Source: Mycolicibacterium austroafricanum (lineage in GTDB: Bacteria; Actinomycetota; Actinomycetes; Mycobacteriales; Mycobacteriaceae). Taken from it: 64,000 nt of DNA. Below are positions 16,128-23,905 of the stretch, piece after piece. The notes under the pieces were generated by a model. That model was not told where the DNA came from. It searched no databases and saw only the letters and a list, made by a program, of their open reading frames with translations. The stretch spans positions 208,950-272,949 of the forward strand of contig NZ_HG964455.1 in NCBI RefSeq assembly GCF_000612725.1, given 5' to 3'. The position numbers were made by a program, and so were the translations under genes. Numbering within the stretch: position 1 is the first letter of the stretch; every line of letters starts with the position of its first letter.

Positions 16128-18320
16128 GTGACCTGGCAATCGGTGCCGACCCGCTTCCTGGAACGCGTCGTGCGGTCGCCGGCGCGGCCACTCGGCCTCG
16201 GGATCGCAGTGGCGGCCGGGTTCTTGGCGGCCGAGGTGCTCGCCGTGTTCGCACTGAAGAAGATCGCGCCCGAGAACGCGTTCGGCGCGCTGCTCCTGCT
16301 GGGCGTGCTGGTGGTGTCGGCCGGCTGGGGATTCGGATTGTCGATCGCCACCTCGCTGGCCAGCGCCGCCGTCTACGCCTACCTCCATCTGGAGGGCCGC
16401 GACAGCCTCGCCCCTGCCCTGATCATCTTCCTCACGCTCGCGCTTCTCACCAATGCCCTTGTCGGGCAAGCACGCCTGCGTGCCGCCGAAGCCGAGCAGC
16501 GGCGGCGGGAAGCCGACCTCTCTGCGGACCTGGCCCGCGTCATGCTGCGGGCACCGGCGCTGGGGCCCGCGCTGGAGGACGCGGGGCGGCGCTTCGCCGA
16601 CGTGCTCGGATTGCCGTACGCGACGCTGACGGTCGGTGGCGGCGCGACCGGCGCCGACGAGATGGCAATCGACCTGGTCGACGGGGCCGAGCACACCGGA
16701 ACCCTGCTCGTGCCGAGGGATCTGCCGTTGGCGTCGGTTCGGCGGATCCACCGGATGGTGCCGTCCCTGCAGGCTCTGCTGGCTGCCGCATGCGACCGCG
16801 AAGACATCACCGCGGAGCTCGAAGCCAGCCGCCGCGAGCTGGAACGGTTCTTCGCCGTGGCATCGGATCTGCTGTTCATCGGCACGTACGTCGACGGCGT
16901 CGCACAGCTGACACGGGTGAACCCGGCGTTCGAGCGGGCACTCGGATACTCGGCGGCAGAACTGGCGGCACGGCCACTGACCGAGTTCATCCATCCCGAC
17001 GACCGCGACGGCACGGCCGCCGCGCTCGACTCGGTGCCACAGACGGACGGCGCCACGCAGTTCGAGAACCGCAGTCTGCGTCGGGACGGCGGTGTGCGCT
17101 GGCTGGAGTGGAACGTCGTCTCCGACCGCGGTGTGCTGCTCGGCGGCGCCCGCGACGTCACCGAACGCAGGCGGGAACAGGACCGGCTGCGAATGGCAAG
17201 GACTCAGCAGGCGGCGCTGCGTAGAGTCGCGACGTTGGTGGCGCGCGGAGCCCCGCTGTCCGAGGTCTACGACGTGGCGGTCACCGAGCTGGCGCACAGC
17301 CTCGGCGTCAACCATGTCACCCTGTTGGCCTTCGAGGCCGATGACCACGCCGTGGTCCGGGCGGCGCTGAAGTCCGCGCATCAGCCGGGTTTCGCTGTGG
17401 GAGACCGGCTCTCGCTCGACGGTGGAAGCATCAGCGAGCAGGTGCACCGCACCGGCGTAGCGGCCCGCATCGACGACTACAGCGAGGTGCCCGGGCGGAT
17501 CGCCACCCGTCTGCGCGAGCTCGGGATCCGCTCCGCCGCGGGCTCCCCGCTGACCGTCGACGGCGGGACCCGAGGCGTGCTGGTGGTGGGATCACATGCC
17601 GCGCAGGGCGTTCCGGATGGCACCGAGGCCCACATCGGCGACTTCGCCGATCTCATCTCGACGGCGATCGCCAACGCCGAGACCCGCGCGGAGCTCACCG
17701 CGTCACGCGCCAGGATCGTGGCGGCCGCCGACGAGGCCCGACGCGGCTTCGAACGCGATCTGCACGACGGCGCCCAGCAGCGGATCGTGTCGTTGAGCCT
17801 GCAACTGCGCGAGGCCGAGGCGGCCGTCGAGGGAGACGAGGCGCTGCGGACCCAGCTGTCGACTGTGGTCAACGGTCTGGCCGGGCTGCACTCCGATCTG
17901 CAGGAGCTGTCCCGCGGACTGCATCCGGCGGTGCTGTCGCGCGGCGGCCTGAAGCCGGCGATGCGCAACCTGGCGCGCCGCTCCACGGTGCCGGTCGAGT
18001 TGACCGTCGACATCGACCGCCGTCTGCCGGAGCCGGTCGAAGTCGCGGCGTATTACGTTGTCGCAGAATCGTTGACGAATGTCGCCAAGCACGCTCAAGC
18101 CGACTCGGTGACGGTGGAGATCGGGCTCGACGACGCCCCGGACGGCGGCACGCTGCTGCGGCTGTCGGTCACCGACGACGGCACCGGCGGCGCGTCGGCC
18201 GACGGCGGATCCGGCCTGGTCGGCCTGCGCGACCGGGTCGAGGCGCTGTCGGGTCAGCTGACGGTGACCAGCCGACCCGGTGACGGGACGAGCATCAGCG
18301 CGACAATCCCGGTCGACTAG
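16128..18320 (+). CDS. membrane sensor histidine kinase with PAS and GAF domains
   Basis: 730 aa. Four hydrophobic segments in the first 110 residues (DUF4118-like) are followed by a PAS domain (about 235-350; YVDGVAQLTRVNPAFERALGYS), a GAF domain (about 375-525) and a HisKA_3 module whose phospho-acceptor is H546 in DLHDGAQQR. The C-terminal ATPase has YYVVAESLTNVAKHAQA (N box) and GSGLVGLRDRVEALSG. This is the NarL-class kinase type that pairs with LuxR-type regulators. GTG 16128 is chosen; a longer reading would enter the divergent promoter region. Confidence 0.9.
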   Translation: MTWQSVPTRFLERVVRSPARPLGLGIAVAAGFLAAEVLAVFALKKIAPENAFGALLLLGVLVVSAGWGFGLSIATSLASAAVYAYLHLEGRDSLAPALIIFLTLALLTNALVGQARLRAAEAEQRRREADLSADLARVMLRAPALGPALEDAGRRFADVLGLPYATLTVGGGATGADEMAIDLVDGAEHTGTLLVPRDLPLASVRRIHRMVPSLQALLAAACDREDITAELEASRRELERFFAVASDLLFIGTYVDGVAQLTRVNPAFERALGYSAAELAARPLTEFIHPDDRDGTAAALDSVPQTDGATQFENRSLRRDGGVRWLEWNVVSDRGVLLGGARDVTERRREQDRLRMARTQQAALRRVATLVARGAPLSEVYDVAVTELAHSLGVNHVTLLAFEADDHAVVRAALKSAHQPGFAVGDRLSLDGGSISEQVHRTGVAARIDDYSEVPGRIATRLRELGIRSAAGSPLTVDGGTRGVLVVGSHAAQGVPDGTEAHIGDFADLISTAIANAETRAELTASRARIVAAADEARRGFERDLHDGAQQRIVSLSLQLREAEAAVEGDEALRTQLSTVVNGLAGLHSDLQELSRGLHPAVLSRGGLKPAMRNLARRSTVPVELTVDIDRRLPEPVEVAAYYVVAESLTNVAKHAQADSVTVEIGLDDAPDGGTLLRLSVTDDGTGGASADGGSGLVGLRDRVEALSGQLTVTSRPGDGTSISATIPVD

Positions 18321-18426
18321 AAGTCAACCCGGCGGGCCGGATCAGGGTCTCAGTGCTCGTCCGCTACTGAGCGCATCCACAGCCGCCTCATGGCCGAGCC
18401 TCATCGGCGACGTCTTTGCTGGAGAC

Positions 18427-18771
18427 ATGACCGACAACGTTGTTCGCCACCTCCGTCGATCCGCACGCACCGGAGACGACGGAGTCATCGTCATTACGCA
18501 CGCCCACACCGATACGGGCTACCGACTCGCTCAACGACTGCTCACCATTGGGCAGCGCGTCGTCGTCACCGGGAGGACTCTGTCGCCGTTGGCTAGAACG
18601 CTGCACGGCCACAGCAGTTCCCACGTGATGGCAATCGTCGCCGATGTCGACGACGCAGACCAATGGACGCGGTTGATTCAGCTCGCCGAGCAGCGCATGG
18701 GCCGCATCGTCGGCGTCCTGGACGGACGGCGCATATCAGGGCGGTCGATACCGGCGACCGTCATCTACTGA
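18427..18771 (+). CDS. short Rossmann-like protein, resembles N-terminal half of an SDR
   Basis: 114 aa. VIVITHAHTDTGYRLAQRLLTIGQRVVVTGRT has the beta-alpha-beta shape of a short-chain dehydrogenase cofactor site but with THAHTDTG in place of TGxxxGIG. IVADVDDADQWTRLIQLAEQRMGRIVGVLDG matches the following beta-alpha units. The catalytic YxxxK half is absent, so no dehydrogenase activity is expected. ATG with GGAGAC just upstream. It may be a decayed SDR or a small nucleotide-binding protein. Confidence 0.6.
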   Translation: MTDNVVRHLRRSARTGDDGVIVITHAHTDTGYRLAQRLLTIGQRVVVTGRTLSPLARTLHGHSSSHVMAIVADVDDADQWTRLIQLAEQRMGRIVGVLDGRRISGRSIPATVIY

Positions 18772-18994
18772 GCAGGTCGTGTGATCCACGTTCGATCGCT
18801 GACCGTTCGATGTCGATTTCGGCGGCCGATCCAATGCCGGCGAGCTCTACATCTCGTATCTCCGGAAAGAGATCGACTCGGGCCGTGAACACATGATTCA
18901 CACCCTCCGCGGCTCGGGTTGTGCTGAAGCCACCGATGCCACACCGGTGACACGGGTCGTCATCTGACCGCCGGCCGCCCCGGTGAAAACGAAA

Positions 18995-19022
18995 GCGGGC
19001 GTAGCTCACACGCTACGCCCGC
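18995..19022 (-). terminator. intrinsic terminator hairpin after the Gly/Pro-rich secreted protein
   Basis: Perfect 11-bp stem GCGGGCGTAGC / GCTACGCCCGC around a 6-nt loop. On the minus strand it is followed by a T-rich tract (TTTCGTTTTC) and lies 18 bp after the stop of the gene at 19040. Weak bidirectional use for the plus-strand gene ending at 18771 is possible. Confidence 0.8.
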
Positions 19023-19039
19023 CCGCGATCGTCAAGGGG

Positions 19040-19378
19040 TCAGAGTCGCCATGGCGCGACACCAGGAGCTCCCGACGGCCCCGGCCCCACACCGAATCCT
19101 GCCGGGCCCGGCGCAGGTCCGGGTCCCGGTGCACCGATACCAAGGCCCGCCGGTCCCGGTCCGCCGATACCGAGGCCCGCCAGCCCCTGGCCGGACCCAC
19201 CCGAACAGGGCAGCAACGGTAGGCACAGCCGCGGTCCGGGCCCGCCGGGCCCACCGGGGCCGCCGGGCAGCGGTTGTGCGCCCGCCGCACCCGCACCGAA
19301 GCTCAGCGCAGTCAGTCCTGCGCTCGCACACACCGCCGCGGCCGCGACCGCGAAGCGCGGAGAATACTTGGACGCCAT
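19040..19378 (-). CDS. small secreted Gly/Pro-rich protein
   Basis: 112 aa. Signal peptide with positive start MASKYSPR, hydrophobic core and likely cleavage after AGAQ-like residues near position 36. The mature part is built of PGGPGG, GLGIGGPGPAG and GPGPAPGPAG stretches with one cysteine pair (LCLPLLPC). ATG 19378 is preceded by AGAGGAGG. No catalytic motif; a cell-wall or extracellular structural role is only a guess. It has its own terminator. Confidence 0.75.
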   Translation of the reverse strand: MASKYSPRFAVAAAAVCASAGLTALSFGAGAAGAQPLPGGPGGPGGPGPRLCLPLLPCSGGSGQGLAGLGIGGPGPAGLGIGAPGPGPAPGPAGFGVGPGPSGAPGVAPWRL

Positions 19379-19484
19379 CGACGTTCCTCCTCTGAAAAGT
19401 GTTGCCAACCAGACACCTTCGACCGTATTCCCGCGACATGGGTGCGACTTAGCCGCCAGATGGGTGGAACGCGTGGATTCGATC

Positions 19485-20783
19485 TCAGCTGTCGTCAGTG
19501 GATGTCGAGTCTGTCGACTGGTCAGCCGAATTCACAGTGGAGTCGTCGTCGTTCGCGTCGTCGGCCGATTCCGCGCCGGCATCGTCGATCGACTCCGCTG
19601 CGGAATCGACGTCGGTGTGGTCCGCCTCGTCCTCACCGGCGCTGTCAACGTCCACGTCCGGGTCCTCGACGTCAGACGGCGTCAGTTGCGGGCCGTCGCC
19701 GGCGGTCGTACCGGATGAATCGATGTCGCCGAGTACATCCAGGGAATTTCCGCCGTCTGCTGCCGCTTCCGATTCGGCCTCTGCCGACGAATCACGGCCG
19801 GCGACGTCGTCCGACGTCGCCTCCTCGGAGGTCGAGTCCTGCACGGCGCTCAACGAGCTGATCTCGACGAGGTCAGCCGATTCCTCGACCGGGCTCTGCT
19901 CGCCCTGCGGCTCAACGTCTTCGAGGTAGTCACGGTCGTAGGCCTCGTCGATGATCTCCCGCAGCGGCTCCTCCCACTCGTCCGCCAGCCAGTCCAGACC
20001 GAGGTCGCGAAGCCCCTGCAGAAGTGGAAGATCTTCGGTCGGGACGAAGACGTAGGTGGTGTTTCCCTCGGTCCACACGTAATTGGCGTCGTCATCCAGG
20101 TCGACGTCGGAATAGTCCAGGTGCACGTAGTAGAACGCCGCCAGTGCGTTGGCAAGAGCGAGCAGATTGAACGGATTGTCCGGGAAGTCGGCGATGGGAT
20201 CGTATTCCCGCGCAACGTCTATCACCGAGTACTGCGTGTCGGTGGGGGTCAGCAACGCGTCGCCGTACCACCATCCGTTGATGCCGCCGTACTTACGCCC
20301 TCCGTTGCCGATCAGGACGAACGTCAGGTCCTCAGCGTCGGGGGCATCGACGTCGTCGGCATGCTCGTCGAGCCACACCGACGCCACCCGGGCGCCGCCG
20401 CTGAACGCGTAGACGATCTTCTTGTCACCGGCACCGTCGGCGGTGATGTTCTTGATCGCATAATCAAGGGTTTCGACGTTGCTGTCGACGCCGATTTCGA
20501 CTGTCCCCAAAGGCAGAATCCACTGGTAGTAAACCTCGCGGCACACCCTGGGCTCTTCGCATGGCTCACCGCTCAGGTTGTTCGTCATATCCCACGGCGT
20601 CGGTCCATGGTGCAGCACGGTGGCCGCATCGTCACCGAGCAGCTCGGCGGCCCCGGCAACGGTGGGCGCAGCCCCCAGGGCCGGCACTCCGGCCAGCGGG
20701 AACGCCGCTGCCACCAGGGCAGCTCGTGTCCATCGATTCCTGGTACCGGCTTTTCGATGCCTCCCTGGCACGCTCTTAGTCAT
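19485..20783 (-). CDS. secreted PE-PPE-domain (serine hydrolase-like) protein with acidic tail
   Basis: 432 aa. A basic N-terminus and hydrophobic stretch (about 18-46) form a signal peptide. Residues about 50-285 look like the PE-PPE domain (PF08237), an alpha/beta-hydrolase relative: nucleophile candidate S128 in YAFSGGARVAS, later YDPIADFPDNPFNLLALANALAAFYYVHLDYSD. The usual GxSxG has A at the first position. Residues about 290-432 are a low-complexity tail of Asp, Ser, Glu and Ala. ATG overlaps the stop of the upstream gene by 8 bp. No PE or PPE N-terminal domain is present. Confidence 0.75.
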   Translation of the reverse strand: MTKSVPGRHRKAGTRNRWTRAALVAAAFPLAGVPALGAAPTVAGAAELLGDDAATVLHHGPTPWDMTNNLSGEPCEEPRVCREVYYQWILPLGTVEIGVDSNVETLDYAIKNITADGAGDKKIVYAFSGGARVASVWLDEHADDVDAPDAEDLTFVLIGNGGRKYGGINGWWYGDALLTPTDTQYSVIDVAREYDPIADFPDNPFNLLALANALAAFYYVHLDYSDVDLDDDANYVWTEGNTTYVFVPTEDLPLLQGLRDLGLDWLADEWEEPLREIIDEAYDRDYLEDVEPQGEQSPVEESADLVEISSLSAVQDSTSEEATSDDVAGRDSSAEAESEAAADGGNSLDVLGDIDSSGTTAGDGPQLTPSDVEDPDVDVDSAGEDEADHTDVDSAAESIDDAGAESADDANDDDSTVNSADQSTDSTSTDDS

Positions 20784-22257
20784 CGGCGCCGCTCCCCGTG
20801 TCGCTACTGCTTGAATCGTCGTCTCCGGTAGCGGTTTCCGTGTCTGTATCGCCACCCTCGTCGTCGGCCGACGAACCCTCGGACGACGTGTCGTGGTCGG
20901 AGTCGGCTGTTTCCGTTTCGTCCTCGTCACTCAATTCGGATGATTCCGGGTCGATCTCCGGCGCGGTGCCTGTGGCACTTTCCTGGCCATCAGATTCTGT
21001 CTCCGTCGCCACGTCACTCTCGAGGACGACGTCGGCGTCCTCGTCGGCCCGATCCGCGTCTACCCCGTTCGTGGCCGCGTCCTCGTCGGCTTGCTGCGGC
21101 GCTGACTCGAACTTCGCCAGAAGCGTTTGCACAGACTCTGATTCAACGTCGGGCCCTTGGCCGGTAGTGCCTTGTGTGACCTCCGCCGCGGTCGGATCGT
21201 CCTCATCAGCTGTGGTCGCAGAGACGAGTACAGATGTGGTGTCTGATTCGCCCTCCTCGCTGCTCGGCGGCAGCTCGCCGTCGAAGGGCGTCGGGTCTTC
21301 GGGGTGCTCGGGGTCGCACTCGGGGCACAGGATGCTGACGAACGGTTTGATCAGGTCGGTCACCAGCGTGTAGGGGTATCCTTTCCACAGAAAGCTGCCC
21401 GGGACAAAAGGATTGAACGCCTCCCACAAGGCTGCCCCGAGCCGGGTCACCGTCTCGACGATCTCCGTGAGGGTGACCGCCTCCGGCGTGTTCTCCGCCG
21501 GGTCGGCCAGCAGATAGTTGACGACGCTGTACACCGGGTCCCACGGGTTGAGCTGCACCGACTCCCCGGACCACGGAACCTCGTCGCCCTTTTCACCGTC
21601 GATCTCTTCGCCGGCTGCGCTCTCGGCGTCGCTGACGGGATTGTTCAGTTCGGGAAACGTGTATCCCGTGATGAGATCCCAGATCGGCACCTGGAACATC
21701 TCACTCAGGATTGCGTTGGCGTCCTCGCAGGTAGGCGGGGCCGTGCCCGTGCAGCCCGCGTTCATCGGCAGGTTGGCCTTGGCCCACCACGACACTTGTT
21801 CACCCAGTGGCTCGGAAAGGGCCTCGAACGGGATCAGGAGGTTGATGAGTGCGGTGATCTTCGGCGGATCCGCGGGGTCGTAGCCGAGCACGTTGGTTTC
21901 CGTGTAGACCCACCAACTGCCGGTGACCTCCAGAGAATAGGACAGGTCGTTGAGGGCGTTGATGTACGCGCGCGGGATGCTGATGATCGCATTGACGATG
22001 TTCTCGGGGATGTTCCAGACCGAACCGCTGTCGAGGTCCAGTGCCACCGGCGTGTAGGACTGGTCGGCCCAGATATCGCATCCATCGGTGAAGTACCCGC
22101 TACACGCTTCGCCGGTGGTGGTCGCGGCCGCGAGACTGTAGCGGTCAGTGCTGACCCGGGACTCCTCGTCCGGTGGCTGGATCGGGGCGACCGTGATGAC
22201 GCTGGCCCCGACGAGCGCGACACTCGCCGTCATGTACGGACGTACGGTGCCAACCAT
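20776..22257 (-). CDS. secreted mycobacterial protein of unknown function with acidic Ser/Asp/Glu tail
   Basis: 493 aa. The N-terminus MVGTVRPYMTASVALVGASVITVAPI is the leader seen in many mycobacterial secreted proteins often found near PE/PPE genes. The middle part (about 55-295) has Trp-rich and aromatic segments such as NIPRAY-like helices, SWWVYTETNVLGYDP and SFLWKGYPYTLVTDLIKPF, and a CPEC pair. From about residue 300 to the end it is a disordered acidic tail. First gene of a two-gene operon with the PE-PPE-domain protein. ATG 22257 preceded by AGAAAGGGG. Function not known. Confidence 0.75.
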   Translation of the reverse strand: MVGTVRPYMTASVALVGASVITVAPIQPPDEESRVSTDRYSLAAATTTGEACSGYFTDGCDIWADQSYTPVALDLDSGSVWNIPENIVNAIISIPRAYINALNDLSYSLEVTGSWWVYTETNVLGYDPADPPKITALINLLIPFEALSEPLGEQVSWWAKANLPMNAGCTGTAPPTCEDANAILSEMFQVPIWDLITGYTFPELNNPVSDAESAAGEEIDGEKGDEVPWSGESVQLNPWDPVYSVVNYLLADPAENTPEAVTLTEIVETVTRLGAALWEAFNPFVPGSFLWKGYPYTLVTDLIKPFVSILCPECDPEHPEDPTPFDGELPPSSEEGESDTTSVLVSATTADEDDPTAAEVTQGTTGQGPDVESESVQTLLAKFESAPQQADEDAATNGVDADRADEDADVVLESDVATETESDGQESATGTAPEIDPESSELSDEDETETADSDHDTSSEGSSADDEGGDTDTETATGDDDSSSSDTGSGADD

Positions 22258-22710
22258 GACGCCCCTTTCTTCTCCGTTTCTGAACCCGCTCATTCACTGG
22301 CGGCCACGAAGCACGGTGCGCGATCGGTGAGGGGGCCGATCGCGCACCGCACGGCCGACATGTGCAACATCCGCCCTCGCCGGCAGCACACGCTTGAACG
22401 AACGCCGCCGACATGCAGCAGCAGCGTGCACCGTGCCGCTATGTCTGCGCTGTCAGGAAGTTAGGTGCGCGCTATGAAGTCCGACGGCATGCGTCCTGTG
22501 AAATCGACCCACCGTCCCCGGAGTCGGGCGCACGAGGGGATGACGACGAGGGCGGAATGGTGGTGTGTCGCTTGATCTCGTCCATCCGGGTCGCATGCTC
22601 GAAGATCGCCGAGGACTCCGAGTAGACCGTCAGCATCGCCGTACTGCCCGCAGCTTCGATGCCAACAGACTGCCGCTCAGGTCGGCAGGCAAGAAGCCCT
22701 CACCCCATTC
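22258..22710. other. 453-bp stretch with little or no coding
   Basis: Promoter region of the acidic secreted-protein operon on the left. It contains a strong hairpin (22314-22349). A minus-strand reading at 22472-22636 (MLTVYSESSAIFEHATRMDEIKRH then a Ser/Pro-rich end) has protein-like composition without a convincing ribosome site; it may be a remnant of a lost gene. Confidence 0.4.
22314..22349. repeat. 14-bp perfect stem hairpin upstream of secreted-protein operon
   Basis: CGGTGCGCGATCGG pairs exactly with CCGATCGCGCACCG around an 8-nt G-rich loop. It sits 57-92 bases before the start of the gene at 22257, with no U-run on either side, so it is more likely an operator or leader structure than a terminator. 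Confidence 0.5.
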
Positions 22711-22932
22711 GTGCCGGTAGGACAACAGGTCAAGCGCTTCTGCTGCTCCTGCGCTGCGTTGCTTGCGTGCGCCATCGGTGTGGGCGTCAGTCCGGTGGCT
22801 CTGGCCAACGCCGCACCTTACGAAAACTGCACAGATGCCCGAGCCAACGGCGACGCCAATATTCCGTCCAGCAGCGACAGGTACGGATCGCATCTCGACC
22901 GTGACGGCGACGGCATGGGGTGCGAGTCGTAG
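22711..22932 (+). CDS. small secreted excalibur-domain (calcium-binding) protein
   Basis: 73 aa. Signal peptide (about 1-34, ending near LANA), then YENCTDARANGD and DRYGSHLDRDGDGMGCES. This is the excalibur motif (PF05901): the DRDGDG loop resembles an EF-hand calcium site and two conserved cysteines probably form a disulfide. GTG start; no strong ribosome site. Found in the accessory secreted-protein island. Confidence 0.8.
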   Translation: MPVGQQVKRFCCSCAALLACAIGVGVSPVALANAAPYENCTDARANGDANIPSSSDRYGSHLDRDGDGMGCES

Positions 22933-23156
22933 CAAGTTGGTCGGAGTGCGATCGCCCAGACACCTGGCGAGGTGTTCTGCGCGGAGAACCAGCGCCGGCC
23001 TGACTCCTCGAACGGGGAAATGCCGTTCGAATTCAACGCAGCGGTGGCATGGTTGACGCAGCAGTCCAACATGTCTGAGACCGAAGCCGTCCGCCTCGTC
23101 GACAACATGGGCGAGACAATGGTCGGGCCTGAACGGAAGACGGGAGGTCACGTGCC

Positions 23157-23399
23157 ATGGCCAGTGAGGTTGCTCAGCCACTGGAATCAGCTTCGGTCTA
23201 CCCGCCCGTGCTCACGCTGACATCACTCCCAATCATGACAGCATCATCACCACGAACGCCTGCGAAGCCTGCTGGGTTTGTCAGACGGTCAGATTTCTCG
23301 ACAACCTCGCATCTCTTTGGAGTTTCCAGCCAACAGGCGTTGCAGGTCATCACCGAAATGCGCCTTCTAGAGAACTGCGATCAGGACGAGGACGTCTGA
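23157..23399 (+). CDS. 80-aa hypothetical protein coupled to downstream secreted protein
   Basis: No family recognised. Begins MASEVAQPLESASVYPP; no signal peptide or membrane segment. A GGGAGG ribosome site lies 9-10 nt before ATG, and its TGA overlaps the ATG of the next gene (TGATG), both of which support a real gene. Composition is less GC-rich than the backbone. Confidence 0.45.
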   Translation: MASEVAQPLESASVYPPVLTLTSLPIMTASSPRTPAKPAGFVRRSDFSTTSHLFGVSSQQALQVITEMRLLENCDQDEDV

Positions 23400-23680
23400 T
23401 GATTAAGTTGATGGCTACAGTTGCCGCCGCCGCAATTTCTGTTCCGATTATTGGGATCATTCCCGTAGCCCATGCAGCTCCCTACTGTGAACTCGGCAAT
23501 CTGCTCATTCCGCAAGAAGTCCATCATGTCGGCACGTACCGTGACGCTACCTGCGCGATGGTTGCCGACATCGTCGCCACCAGTGACGAGAACAACTGCG
23601 TTCGCTCTGTGACTGACTATGTAGTGAGTCGCGGCTACGACCCGTACGTGGGCAAGGACATTGCCCTTCACAACTGCTGA
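23399..23680 (+). CDS. small secreted protein of unknown function
   Basis: 93 aa. Clear signal peptide MIKLMATVAAAAISVPIIGIIPVAHA, cleavage before APYCELGN. The mature part has four cysteines (PYCELG, ATCAMV, NNCVRS, HNC) that could form two disulfides. Overlaps the stop of the 80-aa gene. Lower GC than its surroundings and next to an insertion sequence, which suggests transfer. No known domain. Confidence 0.65.
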   Translation: MIKLMATVAAAAISVPIIGIIPVAHAAPYCELGNLLIPQEVHHVGTYRDATCAMVADIVATSDENNCVRSVTDYVVSRGYDPYVGKDIALHNC

Positions 23681-23735
23681 ATTCGACGTCGGCATCGGCT
23701 ACGCGCTGTTGCTGCGGGTACTCCCGCCCGGACGT

Positions 23736-23739
23736 TTAG
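23736..23739. repeat. target-site duplication TTAG, left of IS1380-like element
   Basis: TTAG occurs directly outside the left terminal repeat and again directly outside the right one (25433-25436). Four bases is the size expected for IS1380-family insertion. Confidence 0.75.
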
Positions 23740-23757
23740 CCTCGATTTTGCATCGAG
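23740..23757. repeat. left terminal inverted repeat of IS1380-like element
   Basis: CCTCGATTTTGCATCGAG. Shares CC..GATTTT.C.T..AG with the right end. Confidence 0.65.
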
Positions 23758-23905
23758 TTGATGACGGGTCCGCTCGGTCACTGAATTGTGTTGCTGGGTG
23801 GTCGTTGTCGGGTGGCGGGCGTGGTGGGGTGTCCCGTGTCGCCGGGTGGGGCGGGCTTTCCCAGGGCCTGGTCTTTCGTGGTCGGTGGGTCGAGTGATTT
23901 GCTGG

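Noticed and set aside
18761..19009. 82-codon minus-strand reading (…FTARVDLFPEIRDVELAGIGSAAEIDIERSAI…)
   Set aside because: Its start lies inside the terminator hairpin, it has no ribosome site, and it overlaps the end of the plus-strand gene; composition alone is not enough.
22472..22636. Minus-strand reading with protein-like sequence (MLTVYSESSAIFEHATRMDEIKRH…)
   Set aside because: No ribosome site, no family, upstream stop at 22700; recorded only as possible remnant in the non-coding stretch.
23020..23220. Plus-strand reading MPFEFNAAVAWLTQQSNMSETEAVRLVDN…
   Set aside because: Helical-looking, but its ribosome site is too close to the ATG and it runs through the ribosome site and start of the better-supported gene at 23157.
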